DNA of 64,000 bases from AG25 sp035518815. Its GTDB lineage: Bacteria > Gemmatimonadota > Gemmatimonadetes > Gemmatimonadales > GWC2-71-9. The position numbers and the translations under genes were made by a program. The notes below the pieces were generated by a model, which was not told the origin of the DNA, ran no database searches, and saw nothing but the letters and a program-made list of their open reading frames with translations. Below are positions 15,912 through 25,882 of this stretch, piece by piece. Position 1 is the stretch's first letter. The number at the start of each line of letters is the position of its first letter. The stretch is taken from positions 65,594-129,593 of the forward strand of contig DATIXG010000082.1 of assembly GCA_035518815.1 (NCBI GenBank). The letters are read 5' to 3'.

Positions 15912-16073
15912 GGTCTAGCATCGCCCCCGCCCGGATCGTTCGCAAGGGGCACGGCCCGCGCATTCCGTCATTTCCATTTACTCGCAGACAGTAACGGTCG
16001 TGCAACAAGAGGCCCCGGTCGGGTCAACGACTCGCGGCCCCCGCCGTCGCGTGGGCGCTGTTACTGTCGAAAG

Positions 16074-16145
<72 letters not shown>

Positions 16146-16157
16146 CGGACGGTGAAC

Positions 16158-17318
16158 TTACGCCGGCGCCGTAACTTCGTTCAAGACCTGCGGGCTGCTC
16201 GCCGCTTCGGCGTCCGCCGCCGGCTGTAGCTCGATCACGGTGATCTCAGCCGGCGCCCCGAGGCGCAGTGGCGGACCCCAGTACCCCGTGCCGCGACTCA
16301 CGTACAGCCACATCGCTCCCACTCGATGCAACCCGTGCGCAAACGGCTGGAACAGGCGTACGAGCACGTTGAAGGGAAAGTACTGGCCGCCGTGCGTGTG
16401 GCCCGACAGCTGCAGATCGAATCCCACTTCGCGGGCCGCGAACGCGCTCCGCGGCTGGTGCGCGAGCAACACCTTCACGTCGCTCGGCGGAGCACCCGCG
16501 ACCGCAGTCGCGGGATTGGATGCATGTCCTCTCACCAGGTGGCCCGTGCTCCTGTCCGTTACTCCCGCGACGAGAAGCCGTGCCGACCCCCGCGCGATGA
16601 CCCGGTGCGCGTTCGTGAGCACCGTGAAACCCAGCCGCTCGAGCTCCCGCAGCCACCCCGGCGCGTCCCAGTAATACTCGTGATTGCCGCTCACGAAGAA
16701 CTTCCCCTCGGGCGCGCGGAGCCTGGCCAGTGGCGCCACTTCCATGGCAAGCGCCGCGACCCGACCGTCCGCCACGTCGCCCGTGAACGCGATGAGGTCG
16801 GGATCGAGCGCGTTCACCGCGTCGACGACCGCGTCCACGAAAGGCCGCTTGATGGTGGCGCCGACGTGGAGGTCGGAGATCTGCGCGATACGGAATCCGG
16901 CGAGCGCTGGCGGCAACCCGACGATCGGTACCACCACGCGGACGATGCGCGGCCGCCGCGCCCGCCATGTCCCCAGCGCCGTGAGCGCCACCGCGCTGAC
17001 CACGAGTGCCATCGAGACCACGCGCGCCGCCACCCAGCCCCGGACCCACAGGAGGTCGGCCGCGAGCACCAGCACGATCAGGATGGACGACAGGCCCATG
17101 GCCGTGAAGCCGCCCCAGTACAGCACGGTCCCCGCGAGCTTCCGCTCCGCGGACAGCGCCGCGAACGCGGCGAGGGGCGCGAGCCCCAGCGCCACGACGC
17201 CGAGCCAGGCAAGAGCCAGCCCGACTCCGCCCAAACCCGCGCCGCTGAGCAGCCGCACACCCACATAGATGTGCAGCAGTATCCACACGCTCATCACCAC
17301 GGCCAGGCGCTTGCGCAT
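16158..17318 (-). CDS. membrane-anchored calcineurin-like metallophosphoesterase
   Basis: 386 residues. Four hydrophobic segments cover residues 1-135; the C-terminal catalytic domain faces one side of the membrane. Phosphoesterase motifs are complete: QISDLHVG (DxH), FTGDVADG (GDxxDG), VSGNHEYY (GNHE), LLAHQPRS and LSGHTHGGQYFP (GHTHGGQ). This arrangement matches the YkuE/YaeI-like group, whose substrates include lipid-linked phosphates. It starts one base before the RND permease stop, so it is probably the last gene of the efflux operon. Its link to efflux is positional only. The two-metal site would hydrolyse phosphomonoesters or diesters. Confidence 0.88.
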   Translation of the reverse strand: MRKRLAVVMSVWILLHIYVGVRLLSGAGLGGVGLALAWLGVVALGLAPLAAFAALSAERKLAGTVLYWGGFTAMGLSSILIVLVLAADLLWVRGWVAARVVSMALVVSAVALTALGTWRARRPRIVRVVVPIVGLPPALAGFRIAQISDLHVGATIKRPFVDAVVDAVNALDPDLIAFTGDVADGRVAALAMEVAPLARLRAPEGKFFVSGNHEYYWDAPGWLRELERLGFTVLTNAHRVIARGSARLLVAGVTDRSTGHLVRGHASNPATAVAGAPPSDVKVLLAHQPRSAFAAREVGFDLQLSGHTHGGQYFPFNVLVRLFQPFAHGLHRVGAMWLYVSRGTGYWGPPLRLGAPAEITVIELQPAADAEAASSPQVLNEVTAPA

Positions 17319-17319
17319 G

Positions 17320-20300
17320 TCAGTCGGCCGGATGCGGGACGGATGCAGGTGCGTTCGCGTGCGCGCCCTCCGGCGCGCCGGTCCACCGCTTGACGATCGC
17401 GCCCACCCAGGTCCCGAAGTCGTCGAGGTACGTGTAGACCACCGGCACGACGACCAGCGTGAGCAAGGTGGACGTGATCAACCCGCCGATCACCGCGTGC
17501 GCCATCGGCGCCCGGAACTCCGCGCCCGCGCCCAACGCGAGCGCCGTGGGGAGCATGCCGAAGATCATGGCGAGGGTCGTCATCACGATCGGCCGGAGTC
17601 TCAGCTCTCCGGCGTCGATCAGCGCCTGCCGCCGCTCGGCCCCCTTGTCCCGCGCCTTGTTCGCGAAGTCCACGAGCAGGATCGCGTTCTTCGTCACGAG
17701 TCCCATCAACATGATCACGCCGATCATGCTCATGATGTTGAACGTCCCGCGCGTGAACATGAGCGCCAGCATCACGCCCACGAGCGAGAGCGGCAGCGAC
17801 AGCATGATCGCGAGCGGCTGCAGGAAGCTGCCGAACTGTGACGCGAGAATGAGATAGACGAATACGATCGCGAGCGTCAGCGATTCGATCATGTAACCCA
17901 CCGTCTCCATGAAGTCCTTCTGCTCTCCGCCGAAATCAAACCGGTACCCGGGCGGGAGCTGCAGCTTGGCGAGCCGGAGCTGGACGTCCTTGACGACGTC
18001 GGTCAACGGGCGCTCCTGATAGTTTCCCTCGATGGTCGCCACGCGCTCCAGGTTCAGCCGCTTGATCTCGTTCGGCGCGCCCGAGAGCGACAGGCTCGCC
18101 ACCTGGCCCAGCGGTACCATGACCGGTGCGCCGGTGCGGCGGTCTATCTGGCTCGAGGCGAGGGGGATGCCCGCGAGGTCCACGCCCGAGCGGCGATACT
18201 CGGGCGCAAGCCGCACGATAACGTCGTGGGCCAATCCGGTCTCATCTTCCCACGAGCCGGCCTTGCGGCCCGCCAGGATGGGGCGCAGCGCGTCGCCGAT
18301 GGCGCCGATCGACAATCCGACGTCGGCGGCCAGATCGCGATTCACGTTGACCGAGAACTCGGGCTTCCTGCCTTCGAGGCTCGAGCGCAGATCCACGAGC
18401 CCCGGCACGTCGCGCACTGACGCGAGCGCCCGATCGGAGATCTCCTGCAGGCGGACCAGCTCCGGACCCTCGAGGTGCAGCTGGATCGGCGCCTGGCTCC
18501 CACCGGCCGCGCCGAGCTGCATGATGCGCGCGGAAATGCCCTGGAAGCGGGGGAGCACGGTACGGAGGTCTGCCTCGAGCTCCTGCTGCGAACGGTGCCG
18601 CGCGCTCTTGGGCGTGAGCTTGATGTAAATCTGTCCCTTGTTGACAGCCTCGTTCTGCTGCGCGCCTCCGATCGTCGCGTACGTGACCTCTACTTCGGGC
18701 AATGAATCGAGGTACCGGACGATCTCGAGAGCCTTGGCTGACGTGTAGCTCACCGACGAGCCGACCGGCGTTTCGATCGTCATCCCCGTCTGCTCGTTGT
18801 CCGAGTTGGGCATGAACTGCCCGCCGACCAGGCCCAGTCCGAAGAGGCTCATCGCCGCCACGAACGCGAGGGTGGCGAGCCCCATCGTCGCCATCCGGTG
18901 GTCGAGCGCCCACGCGATCACGCCGCGGTACCGCTTGCCCAGGCCGTGGAACGAATTGTTGAACCGCTCGAGCGCGCGCCCGATCGGCCCGCGCGGCGCC
19001 CCGCCTTCCGCCTGCGGGTCGTACCATAGGGACGAGAGCATCGGGTCGAGCGTGAACGACACGAACAGGGAAACGAGCACCGCGAACGCCACCGTGATGC
19101 CGAACGGGAAGAAGAACCGTCCCACGATCCCCTTCATGAACGCCACGGGCACGAACACGGCCACCACCGACGCCGTGGTCGCGAGCACGGCGAAGCCGAT
19201 CTCCGCCGTTCCGTGCCGCGCCGCGCTGTAGTGATCCTCCCCGCGCTCCACGTGGCGCACGATGTTTTCTCGCACCACGATGGCGTCATCGATCAGGATG
19301 CCGATGGCGAGCGACAGCGCCATCAGCGTCATGACGTTGATCGTGAACCCGAATGCGTAAATCGCGAGAAACGCCGCGATCACGGAGACCGGAAGCGTGA
19401 GACCGGTGATGACCGTCGAGCGCCACGAATTCAGGAACAGGAACACGATGAGCACGGTGAGGCAGGCGCCCTCGAGGAGCGTCTTCTGCACGTCGTCCAC
19501 GGAGTTGCGGATCCAGGTGGAGTTGTCCTGAATGGTCACGAGACTCACCCCGTGCGGCAGCACCTGCGGCAGCTCGTCCATGGCGCGCTTGATCCCGTCC
19601 GACACGGCGACGGTGTTCGCGCCCGACGTCTTGCGGACCTCGAGCGCGACGGCGCGTACACCGTTGACGAATGCCGCGTCGCGCTCCTCCTCCTGCGCGT
19701 CCTCGATCCGGGCCACCTGACCCAGTCGCACGGGGATGCCCCCGCGCGACAGGACGATCAGCTTCGTGAAGTCCTCTGGCTCGCGGATCTTGCCGGCTAC
19801 GCGCACCAGGTTCTCGCCGCTCCCCTGCTCCAGCCGCCCCGCGGGCACGTCGCCGTTCTCGCGCTCCACGGCGCGGGCCACCATGTCGGGCGAGACGCCG
19901 AGCCCGTTCATGCGGTCGGGGAGCAGCAACACGTGGATCTCGCGCTTCAGTCCGCCCACGAGCGTGACGCTGCCGACGCCCGAGATGTTCTCGAGGCGCC
20001 GGCTGACGACCTCGTCGGCCAGACGGGTGAGGTCGCGCAGCTCCCAGCCCTGCCCCCGCACGGAGAGCACGAAGATCGGCTGGTCGGACGGGTTGGCCCG
20101 CGAGATCACGGGCGGGTCGATGTCCCGCGGCAGGTCTTGGCGGATCGCGTCGATCTTGGCGCGCACGTCGGCCTGCGCGTCCATCACCTTCGTGCCCAGG
20201 TTGAATTGCACGAAGATCGTCGAGAACCCCTCGGTGGACGTGCTTTGGATCTGCTTCACGCCCTCGACGGTGTTCACGGTCTCTTCGATCTTCTTCGTGA

Positions 20301-20487
20301 CGTCGCGCTCGACCGACTCGGGGCTCGCCCCCGTGTAGCGCGTCTGGATCACGATGAAGGGAAACTCGACGTCCGGGAACTGGTCGATATTCAGCCGCCG
20401 GTACGAGAACAACCCCAGCACCACGAGCGTCATGATCATCATCGTGGCGAGCACCGGCCGCTTGATGGAGAGATCGCTCAGGAACAC
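17320..20487 (-). CDS. RND efflux permease (HAE1/AcrB family)
   Basis: 1055 residues, the usual length for the family: twelve helices and two large periplasmic loops, a proton-driven trimeric exporter of hydrophobic compounds. The N-terminus FLSDLSIKRPVLATMMIM is standard. TM4 carries the proton-relay pair in LAIGILIDDAIVVREN (two adjacent Asp). The second half repeats the pattern with VGVMLALMFTRG and GLVTKNAILLVDFANKAR. It lies 3 bases after the adaptor gene and forms a complete tripartite pump with the adaptor and TolC-like protein. Absence of heavy-metal type motifs favours drug or solvent export. The substrate is not predictable from sequence. Confidence 0.95.
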   Translation of the reverse strand: MFLSDLSIKRPVLATMMIMTLVVLGLFSYRRLNIDQFPDVEFPFIVIQTRYTGASPESVERDVTKKIEETVNTVEGVKQIQSTSTEGFSTIFVQFNLGTKVMDAQADVRAKIDAIRQDLPRDIDPPVISRANPSDQPIFVLSVRGQGWELRDLTRLADEVVSRRLENISGVGSVTLVGGLKREIHVLLLPDRMNGLGVSPDMVARAVERENGDVPAGRLEQGSGENLVRVAGKIREPEDFTKLIVLSRGGIPVRLGQVARIEDAQEEERDAAFVNGVRAVALEVRKTSGANTVAVSDGIKRAMDELPQVLPHGVSLVTIQDNSTWIRNSVDDVQKTLLEGACLTVLIVFLFLNSWRSTVITGLTLPVSVIAAFLAIYAFGFTINVMTLMALSLAIGILIDDAIVVRENIVRHVERGEDHYSAARHGTAEIGFAVLATTASVVAVFVPVAFMKGIVGRFFFPFGITVAFAVLVSLFVSFTLDPMLSSLWYDPQAEGGAPRGPIGRALERFNNSFHGLGKRYRGVIAWALDHRMATMGLATLAFVAAMSLFGLGLVGGQFMPNSDNEQTGMTIETPVGSSVSYTSAKALEIVRYLDSLPEVEVTYATIGGAQQNEAVNKGQIYIKLTPKSARHRSQQELEADLRTVLPRFQGISARIMQLGAAGGSQAPIQLHLEGPELVRLQEISDRALASVRDVPGLVDLRSSLEGRKPEFSVNVNRDLAADVGLSIGAIGDALRPILAGRKAGSWEDETGLAHDVIVRLAPEYRRSGVDLAGIPLASSQIDRRTGAPVMVPLGQVASLSLSGAPNEIKRLNLERVATIEGNYQERPLTDVVKDVQLRLAKLQLPPGYRFDFGGEQKDFMETVGYMIESLTLAIVFVYLILASQFGSFLQPLAIMLSLPLSLVGVMLALMFTRGTFNIMSMIGVIMLMGLVTKNAILLVDFANKARDKGAERRQALIDAGELRLRPIVMTTLAMIFGMLPTALALGAGAEFRAPMAHAVIGGLITSTLLTLVVVPVVYTYLDDFGTWVGAIVKRWTGAPEGAHANAPASVPHPAD

Positions 20488-20490
20488 GGC

Positions 20491-21567
20491 TCAGCCCTCC
20501 CCGCCCGCAATGGTGACTGCCTGTCCGGGCTCGAGCCCGTTGGCGGCGCCGAGCACGACCGTTTCCCCACCTTGGAGCCCCGTGACCTGCACCAGCGACG
20601 CCTGCTCGTCCGTCGCCCCCGTCGTCACGTCGCGGCGGGCAATCCGACCGCCATCAATGACGAGCACGTAGGCCTGGGTCCCTTCCTTATGCAGGGCCGT
20701 CGCCGGCACCGCGATCGCCCCCTTGATCTCATTGAGGACGATCCGCCCCGACGCGTACAAACCGCCGACGAGCGTCCCACCCGGGTTCGACAGCGCGACA
20801 TACACCTTCACCTGTCGCGTCGCGGGATCGACCGTCGCGTTCACGCGCGACACCCGGCCGGACAAGGTGCCGTTCCCGGCACCCGTCACTGCCAGGACGA
20901 CCGGCGCGTCCACGTGCACCTGGGAGGCGTACTCGCTCGGCACAGTCGCTTCGAACTCGAGCTCCGACGTGTTGACGAGCTGGAACAGCAGATCGCCGTC
21001 CTTCACCCGGTCCCCGGAATCGACCGCGCGCTGGCTGATCACGCCGTCGGTCGGCGCGCGCACCGTGGACTCAAGAAGTTTTTTCCTGGCCAGGGCGGCG
21101 TTGGCCTCGGCCGCGCGCAGACTCACCTCGGCGTTCTCAACGTCCCGCTGAGAAACGGCTCCCTCTTTGTAAAGGTTCTGCATGCGCTCGTAGTCCGATG
21201 CCGCAAGCCGCCGCTGAGCGTCGGCCGAAAGCGCGGCCGGTTCCACGGCGCTCGTCCGGAACCGCGCCAGCGCCTGGCCCCGGCGCACCGCGTCTCCCTC
21301 CCGCACCAGCACTTCCTCTACGACTTCCGGGATCGGCGAGGCGATACGCACGCTGACTGACGGCTCGAGCGTCCCGGAGACGGGAACTCCGGCAATCAGG
21401 TCAGCGGTGGTCGCCCGAGCCACGTCGCTCGCGCCGAGCACCGCCGTATGGCCGGCGTCCGCCGCCGGTTGGGTGGCTGCCCGCGCCCGCTCTCCGCGCC
21501 GCACGACCAGGAGGCCGATGAGGACGACGCCGACGACGGCTCCCACGATCACGTATCGCCGCTTCAT
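20491..21567 (-). CDS. RND periplasmic adaptor (membrane fusion protein)
   Basis: 358 residues: an N-terminal anchor (VGAVVGVVLIGLLVV), a lipoyl half-motif (PIPEVVEEVLVREGDAVRRG), a short alpha-hairpin (about 105-165, rich in Ala/Glu/Arg), the second lipoyl half (VRAPTDGVISQRAVDSGDRV), a beta-barrel and a membrane-proximal domain ending at QAVTIAG. It bridges the inner-membrane RND trimer and the outer-membrane channel. Its ATG overlaps the stop of the TolC-like gene (ATGA). The short hairpin is typical of HlyD/AcrA-like adaptors of this group. Confidence 0.93.
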   Translation of the reverse strand: MKRRYVIVGAVVGVVLIGLLVVRRGERARAATQPAADAGHTAVLGASDVARATTADLIAGVPVSGTLEPSVSVRIASPIPEVVEEVLVREGDAVRRGQALARFRTSAVEPAALSADAQRRLAASDYERMQNLYKEGAVSQRDVENAEVSLRAAEANAALARKKLLESTVRAPTDGVISQRAVDSGDRVKDGDLLFQLVNTSELEFEATVPSEYASQVHVDAPVVLAVTGAGNGTLSGRVSRVNATVDPATRQVKVYVALSNPGGTLVGGLYASGRIVLNEIKGAIAVPATALHKEGTQAYVLVIDGGRIARRDVTTGATDEQASLVQVTGLQGGETVVLGAANGLEPGQAVTIAGGEG

Positions 21568-22961
21568 GGCTGTGTTCCCTTCCCGTTGGGGGCCTGCGCC
21601 ACTTGATCGATCGGCCGCTCGACGACCGGCACCGGCCGTCCGAGCGCGCGCTCGAGCTGAGCGATTGCCACGACGTAGTCACGGAATGCCTGCACTTCGT
21701 TCACTTCGGCCTGCGATGCCGCGACGCGCGCGTCCGACACGTCGAGCTGCGTCGACATGCCGTTCGTGTAGCGCACGCCGACCAGATACTGAGCCCGCTG
21801 GGCCTGGCGGACGGTCACCCGCCGCGCCGCGAGCAGTGCCTGCGCCCGCGCGACTTCCGCGCGTGCCTGGGCGACCTCGATATCCACCTGCCTGCGCACT
21901 TGATCCCGCTGGGCCTCCGCGCGCAGGAGGTTGGCCTTGGCTTGCTGGATCGTTCCACTCGTGCGGAAACCCTGGAAGATCGGAATCGACAGCTTCACCT
22001 CGGCGTTCCAGCCACGCAGGTACTGCGCGTCCCACGGCAGCGCCTGCGTGGGAAACCCTTGCTCGTTGTAAATGGTCGAGACTGACAGCGTGGGCCAGCG
22101 GTCGGCCCGCGCCACTTTGACCAGATGCTCCTGCTCGATGACGGTGGCGTCCGCGGCGGCCACGCCCGCCCGGGTCGGGCCCCCGAGCGAATCCGTGGCC
22201 GGCACCGAGATGGTCGCCTCGGGCGACACGATCTTGGTGGTGAGCACGAGCGGTTGCTCCGCGGGCAGGTCCACCAGCCGCCGCAGCTCGAGCAACGCGA
22301 TGTCGTAGTTGTTCTGCGCGGCCACGACCATGGGCTCCTGGTTGGCGGCGTCTACCTGCGCGCGCAGGAGGTCGAACTCGGCGCGGGTGCCCGCCTGCTG
22401 GTACAGCTGCACCTCGTGCAGATGCTGGCGCGCCTGGTCGAGATTGTCGACGGCGATCCTCACGAGCCGCGCACCGAGCGCCGCGTTCCAATACGCCTGC
22501 TTGACCTGGAACGTGATATCCGCCGCGGTCTCTGATGACTGGAGGTTGGCGACCTCGCGGAACGATTTCGCCGCCCCGAGGGCCGCCCCCACCTTGCCGC
22601 CGGACCAGAGGAGCTGCGTCGCCTGGAGCTGGAAGTTCCACTGGTTGGCGGCGCCGAACGGCGTCTTGCTGAAGTCGATCGTGCTGTCGCCCCCGCTGAG
22701 CCCCTGATAGATGGACGCGAACTGGCGCGTGTAGGTGACCGTGCCGTTGATCTGCGGCAGGGCGGACGACATCGCTTCGCGGACCTGGCCGTTGGCCTGA
22801 ACGACGTTCGCGCGCGCGATCCGCATCTCGGTCCCGTGGTCGAGCGCCCGTTGCACGGCCTGGTCGACGGTCAGGCTCAGCGTGTCGGTGGGCGCCTGGG
22901 CGGCCGCGGAGCGGGCCGTCCCGGCCAGCGCGGCGATCAACACGAGCGTCAAGCGGTGCAT
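21564..22961 (-). CDS. TolC-family outer-membrane efflux protein
   Basis: 465 residues from the ATG at 22961. That start is preferred over one 15 bases upstream because GGAGGG lies 7 bases before it and it avoids overlap with TetR. A signal peptide ends near TARSAAAQA. The mature protein shows the two-fold coiled-coil repeat of TolC proteins: LTVDQAVQRALDHGTEMRIA at its start, and later blocks such as ARAEVARAQALLAARRVTV and ISGxF-type barrel strands. It provides the outer-membrane exit duct for the adjacent RND pump. It begins one base after the tetR stop. Confidence 0.93.
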   Translation of the reverse strand: MHRLTLVLIAALAGTARSAAAQAPTDTLSLTVDQAVQRALDHGTEMRIARANVVQANGQVREAMSSALPQINGTVTYTRQFASIYQGLSGGDSTIDFSKTPFGAANQWNFQLQATQLLWSGGKVGAALGAAKSFREVANLQSSETAADITFQVKQAYWNAALGARLVRIAVDNLDQARQHLHEVQLYQQAGTRAEFDLLRAQVDAANQEPMVVAAQNNYDIALLELRRLVDLPAEQPLVLTTKIVSPEATISVPATDSLGGPTRAGVAAADATVIEQEHLVKVARADRWPTLSVSTIYNEQGFPTQALPWDAQYLRGWNAEVKLSIPIFQGFRTSGTIQQAKANLLRAEAQRDQVRRQVDIEVAQARAEVARAQALLAARRVTVRQAQRAQYLVGVRYTNGMSTQLDVSDARVAASQAEVNEVQAFRDYVVAIAQLERALGRPVPVVERPIDQVAQAPNGKGTQP

Positions 22962-22962
22962 G

Positions 22963-23577
22963 TCACTTCCCTCCACGCGGCGCGAGACCCTCGATGGCGA
23001 GCATCAAGCGCCGGCGCAGCTCGGTTCTCAGCGGAAAGGGGGGTTTCGGCGTAGCGACGAACTCGAGGATCGTGCCCTGGTGCACGCAGTGCAGCACGCC
23101 GGCCAACCGCTCCGCCGCCTCGTCCTTCCGGAGCTCGCCGTTCGCCTGGAGCTTCTGGATCAGCCGCAGCGCGAGGTCGTCCCACTGCTTGCACAGCTCG
23201 TCATCCTCGTTGTGCTGTCGCTGCATCCACTCGTCGAGGACGTACTTCGCCAGTGCGGGCTCTTCCTCGTAGAATGCCGCCAGCTCGGAGAACATCGTGA
23301 TCAGCTGGGGCCCCACCCGCCCGGGCCTCGCGACGATCGCCGCGGACTCCTCCTCGGCCTGGGCGAACCAGTCCTCGGCCAGATAGCCGAACACGGCTTC
23401 CTTGCGCGGGAAGTAGTTGAAGAATGTGCCCTTGGCGATGTCCGCCTTCTCGCAGATCTCGTCGACCGTGGTCGCTTCGACGCCCTGGCGCTTGAACAGG
23501 GCAAAAGCGGCTTTGAAGATCCGATCCTTGGTCGCTTCTTTCTTGCGCTCTCGGCGGGAGAGTTCGACTTCCGTCAT
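22963..23577 (-). CDS. TetR-family transcriptional repressor of the efflux operon
   Basis: 204 residues. The DNA-binding head is RIFKAAFALFKRQGVEATTV followed by DEICEKADIAKGTFFNYFPRK, the TetR helix-turn-helix. The C-terminal helical domain (about 65-204) would bind an inducer or a pump substrate. As the first gene of the operon it likely represses itself and the pump, and the inverted repeats at 23603-23649 lie just upstream of its start. No close assignment to a named regulator is possible. Confidence 0.92.
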   Translation of the reverse strand: MTEVELSRRERKKEATKDRIFKAAFALFKRQGVEATTVDEICEKADIAKGTFFNYFPRKEAVFGYLAEDWFAQAEEESAAIVARPGRVGPQLITMFSELAAFYEEEPALAKYVLDEWMQRQHNEDDELCKQWDDLALRLIQKLQANGELRKDEAAERLAGVLHCVHQGTILEFVATPKPPFPLRTELRRRLMLAIEGLAPRGGK

Positions 23578-23602
23578 ATATCACCTGGACTCGGGTCAAG
23601 AA

Positions 23603-23649
23603 TGACTGCAGTCACATTTGGAGTCGGGACAATATTAGAACGACTCCAA
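23603..23649. promoter_or_regulatory. two inverted repeats upstream of tetR, likely operator region
   Basis: A perfect 12-base palindrome TGACTGCAGTCA (23603-23614) is followed by a second inverted repeat with 9-base arms: TTGGAGTCG at 23618-23626 and CGACTCCAA at 23641-23649, separated by 14 bases including AATATTAGA. The block lies 26-72 bases before the tetR start in an otherwise AT-richer stretch. This is the expected place and form for a TetR operator overlapping the promoter. Confidence 0.6.
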
Positions 23650-23712
23650 TACGTCAAGCCCCCGCTCCCGGTTTCAGGGAGGGAGGCCGGACTGCGGGGT
23701 TTTCTGTTGGAC

Positions 23713-25332
23713 TTAGAAGACGATGCCGCGGCGGATCGTGACGGCCCACCCGTCGATGGGCGTGCCTCCGATATCAACGCCGAAGCGGTATCCGATCGCG
23801 ATTTCGGTGACTTCTCCGCGCACCGCCCGCGTGGGGCCAAGCCGGGCCGAGACGCCGACGTTGCCGCCGACCCGCGTCTCCTTGCCCTGGTACCATGCTC
23901 CACCCCAATCGAAGTAGGGGGCGAGCCCGACTCCCACCAAGCCCCAAGCCTCCTCCTCCACCAGGATGCGGTCCTCGAACGCGAACCAGACCGTCCGATC
24001 GCCGGTGACGGCGTGCGCGGGGAAGAGCCGCGGCCCGGTCTGGTCCTCCCAGGGGTCGTACTCCGCACCGGGCCGGGGACGACGCAGCGCGCCGGCTTCG
24101 AAGTGAACGATGATTGTCTGGTCGGCGATATTCTGGCTCGCGATCGTCACGCCGCCGCGGATCCGGGCGGAATCGACTTCCGAGCCGGTGAAGAGTGCGT
24201 TCGTACGCACGCGCAGCGACACGAACCCCCCGGACCAGCCGCCGCTGACTCCGCCCCCAAACTCGGCGCCGACCCCGGCTTTCCCCGCCGGGTACCCGAA
24301 CGACTCAGGGGCCGCCCACAACCCCACGCGCAGGAACTGCGAGACATTGACGTCCTCACGGCGCGCATAGGTGTTGAAGTGCCGCAGCACATGGAAGTCG
24401 GGGTGGCCATACTCGATCCCTGCGCCCACCGTACCGTAGATCGAATCAGGCAGCACTTCGAGGCCAACCGGCGTGTCGCCGACTAACTCTCTCGGCCCGA
24501 ATTGCTCGCGCCGCCAGATGGCGGTCCCCCACAACCGCACATACGAGCTACTGGTTGCGTGCAGGGCCACCCCGCCGTTCACGTTGAAGCGCAGGACCTC
24601 GCGCCTCACGCTGTCCCTGAACACGCCATTCTCGAACTCGAGCACGCGGACCGTGCCGACCTCGCCGTTCGTGCCGTATGACCGCCGGGCCGCGGTCTCG
24701 TAGAATGGCACCCCGACGCTCCACGAGGCGAGGTTGCCGTCCGAAAGCGCCAGGTAGCTCACCGACATCCGGGGGCGCCGGCCGAGGAAGTGCGGATTCG
24801 AATACACGAATTGCCCGAGGCTCCGGTCGGGCGTCTTGGTGTACAGCGCTCTCAGCGACGTCGCCGTGCCAAGAAGGTTGTCTTCCTCAATGCCCGCCGC
24901 CCACGTGATACTGCCGCCCGAGCTCGAGAAATTGAATTGCGGCTTCGTGCTCCATCCGTCCGCCGTCTCCACGAGCAGTGCCAGCCGCCCATGCACACGC
25001 ACGGTGTCGACGCCGACCTCCCGAAATACGCCCAGGCCCCGCAGCGCCCGCGCGCTCTCCGCGACCCGCTTCGGATCGTAAGGGTCGCCCTGATTCACGG
25101 TCAACGTCCGCCGGATGACGGAAGTACGGGTGCGCACGTGGAGCGCGTCGGCGACGCGCGTGATCATCGACGGAGTCTCGATCATCTCGCCCGGGTCGAA
25201 GATGTCTCGCGCCACGACGATGATCGTGTCGATGACGAGCGGGTCGGCCCGCGTCTGCGACTGGAGCGAACGGAGCGGCAGCGCGGCGAGGAATACGAGG
25301 CCGGCCGCTATGGCCTTACTTGATGGCATCAA
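23713..25332 (-). CDS. Omp85/BamA-like outer-membrane protein with one POTRA domain
   Basis: 539 residues with a signal peptide (ends near SLQSQ; the start could be either of two adjacent Met). Residues about 35-120 form a POTRA-like domain (RRTLTVNQGDPYDPKRVAES, then a RLALLVETADGWS strand). The rest is a long run of amphipathic beta strands ending in RRGIVF with a C-terminal Phe, the outer-membrane insertion signal. A single POTRA is fewer than in BamA (five) or TamA (three), so it is a smaller Omp85-superfamily member of unknown cargo. It overlaps the lipoprotein gene upstream by up to 17 bases. Confidence 0.8.
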   Translation of the reverse strand: MMPSSKAIAAGLVFLAALPLRSLQSQTRADPLVIDTIIVVARDIFDPGEMIETPSMITRVADALHVRTRTSVIRRTLTVNQGDPYDPKRVAESARALRGLGVFREVGVDTVRVHGRLALLVETADGWSTKPQFNFSSSGGSITWAAGIEEDNLLGTATSLRALYTKTPDRSLGQFVYSNPHFLGRRPRMSVSYLALSDGNLASWSVGVPFYETAARRSYGTNGEVGTVRVLEFENGVFRDSVRREVLRFNVNGGVALHATSSSYVRLWGTAIWRREQFGPRELVGDTPVGLEVLPDSIYGTVGAGIEYGHPDFHVLRHFNTYARREDVNVSQFLRVGLWAAPESFGYPAGKAGVGAEFGGGVSGGWSGGFVSLRVRTNALFTGSEVDSARIRGGVTIASQNIADQTIIVHFEAGALRRPRPGAEYDPWEDQTGPRLFPAHAVTGDRTVWFAFEDRILVEEEAWGLVGVGLAPYFDWGGAWYQGKETRVGGNVGVSARLGPTRAVRGEVTEIAIGYRFGVDIGGTPIDGWAVTIRRGIVF

Positions 25333-25882
25333 GTCGCTGGTGCACCGCGTAGCGCGCGTGCCGAGTGGAATCGTTCCATTCGCTGAAGTAGAACGCCGCG
25401 TCCAAGCGCCCCGTCAGCTGGCGCATCCCCCGGGTCGCGAGCCGGAGCCTGCCGCGCACGGAATCGAGCTTCAGGGGCCGGCATAGACATGCGATGGTCG
25501 CGAAAGCGGGAATCCGCGCGGGCGGCGGCCCAAGCGCGAGCGATTGTCCCAGAGGGAGCTCGCGGACCCTGCCGAGCCCCAGCCCGACCGTGAGCGCGTA
25601 CTCGTCGCCATCCGTGTCTGTGGGATTGAACTCGTAGCGCGCGAGCACGACATCACCCGCCGCGGCCGCGGCGCTCGTGTCGATCCGCAGGCGAGCCAGC
25701 GTGAGATGCGAATCGGGTTCGGCGACGAGCCGGCCGTGCCACTCCCAGCGGCCCAGCGTCTGGACGGCGCGGGTATCGGGTTCGCGAGGCGCGCCTCGAC
25801 ACCCGCTGAGCAGTGTGACCGCGGCGGCCCACAGCGGCGCGGCATCGCCCCTCAACCCTCGAGGGAAGCGACGAAGTGCCAC
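25316..25882 (-). CDS. lipoprotein of unknown function
   Basis: 188 residues with a lipobox-like LLSGC at residues 24-28, so probably acylated at C28. The mature part is beta-rich, with LGRWEWHGRLV, LTLARLRID and LRLATRGMRQLTGRLDAAFYF. No family is recognised. Its 3' end overlaps the start of the Omp85-type gene, so the two are likely translated together, which suggests a partner role at the outer membrane. This coupling is the only functional clue. Confidence 0.65.
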   Translation of the reverse strand: MALRRFPRGLRGDAAPLWAAAVTLLSGCRGAPREPDTRAVQTLGRWEWHGRLVAEPDSHLTLARLRIDTSAAAAAGDVVLARYEFNPTDTDGDEYALTVGLGLGRVRELPLGQSLALGPPPARIPAFATIACLCRPLKLDSVRGRLRLATRGMRQLTGRLDAAFYFSEWNDSTRHARYAVHQRLDAIK

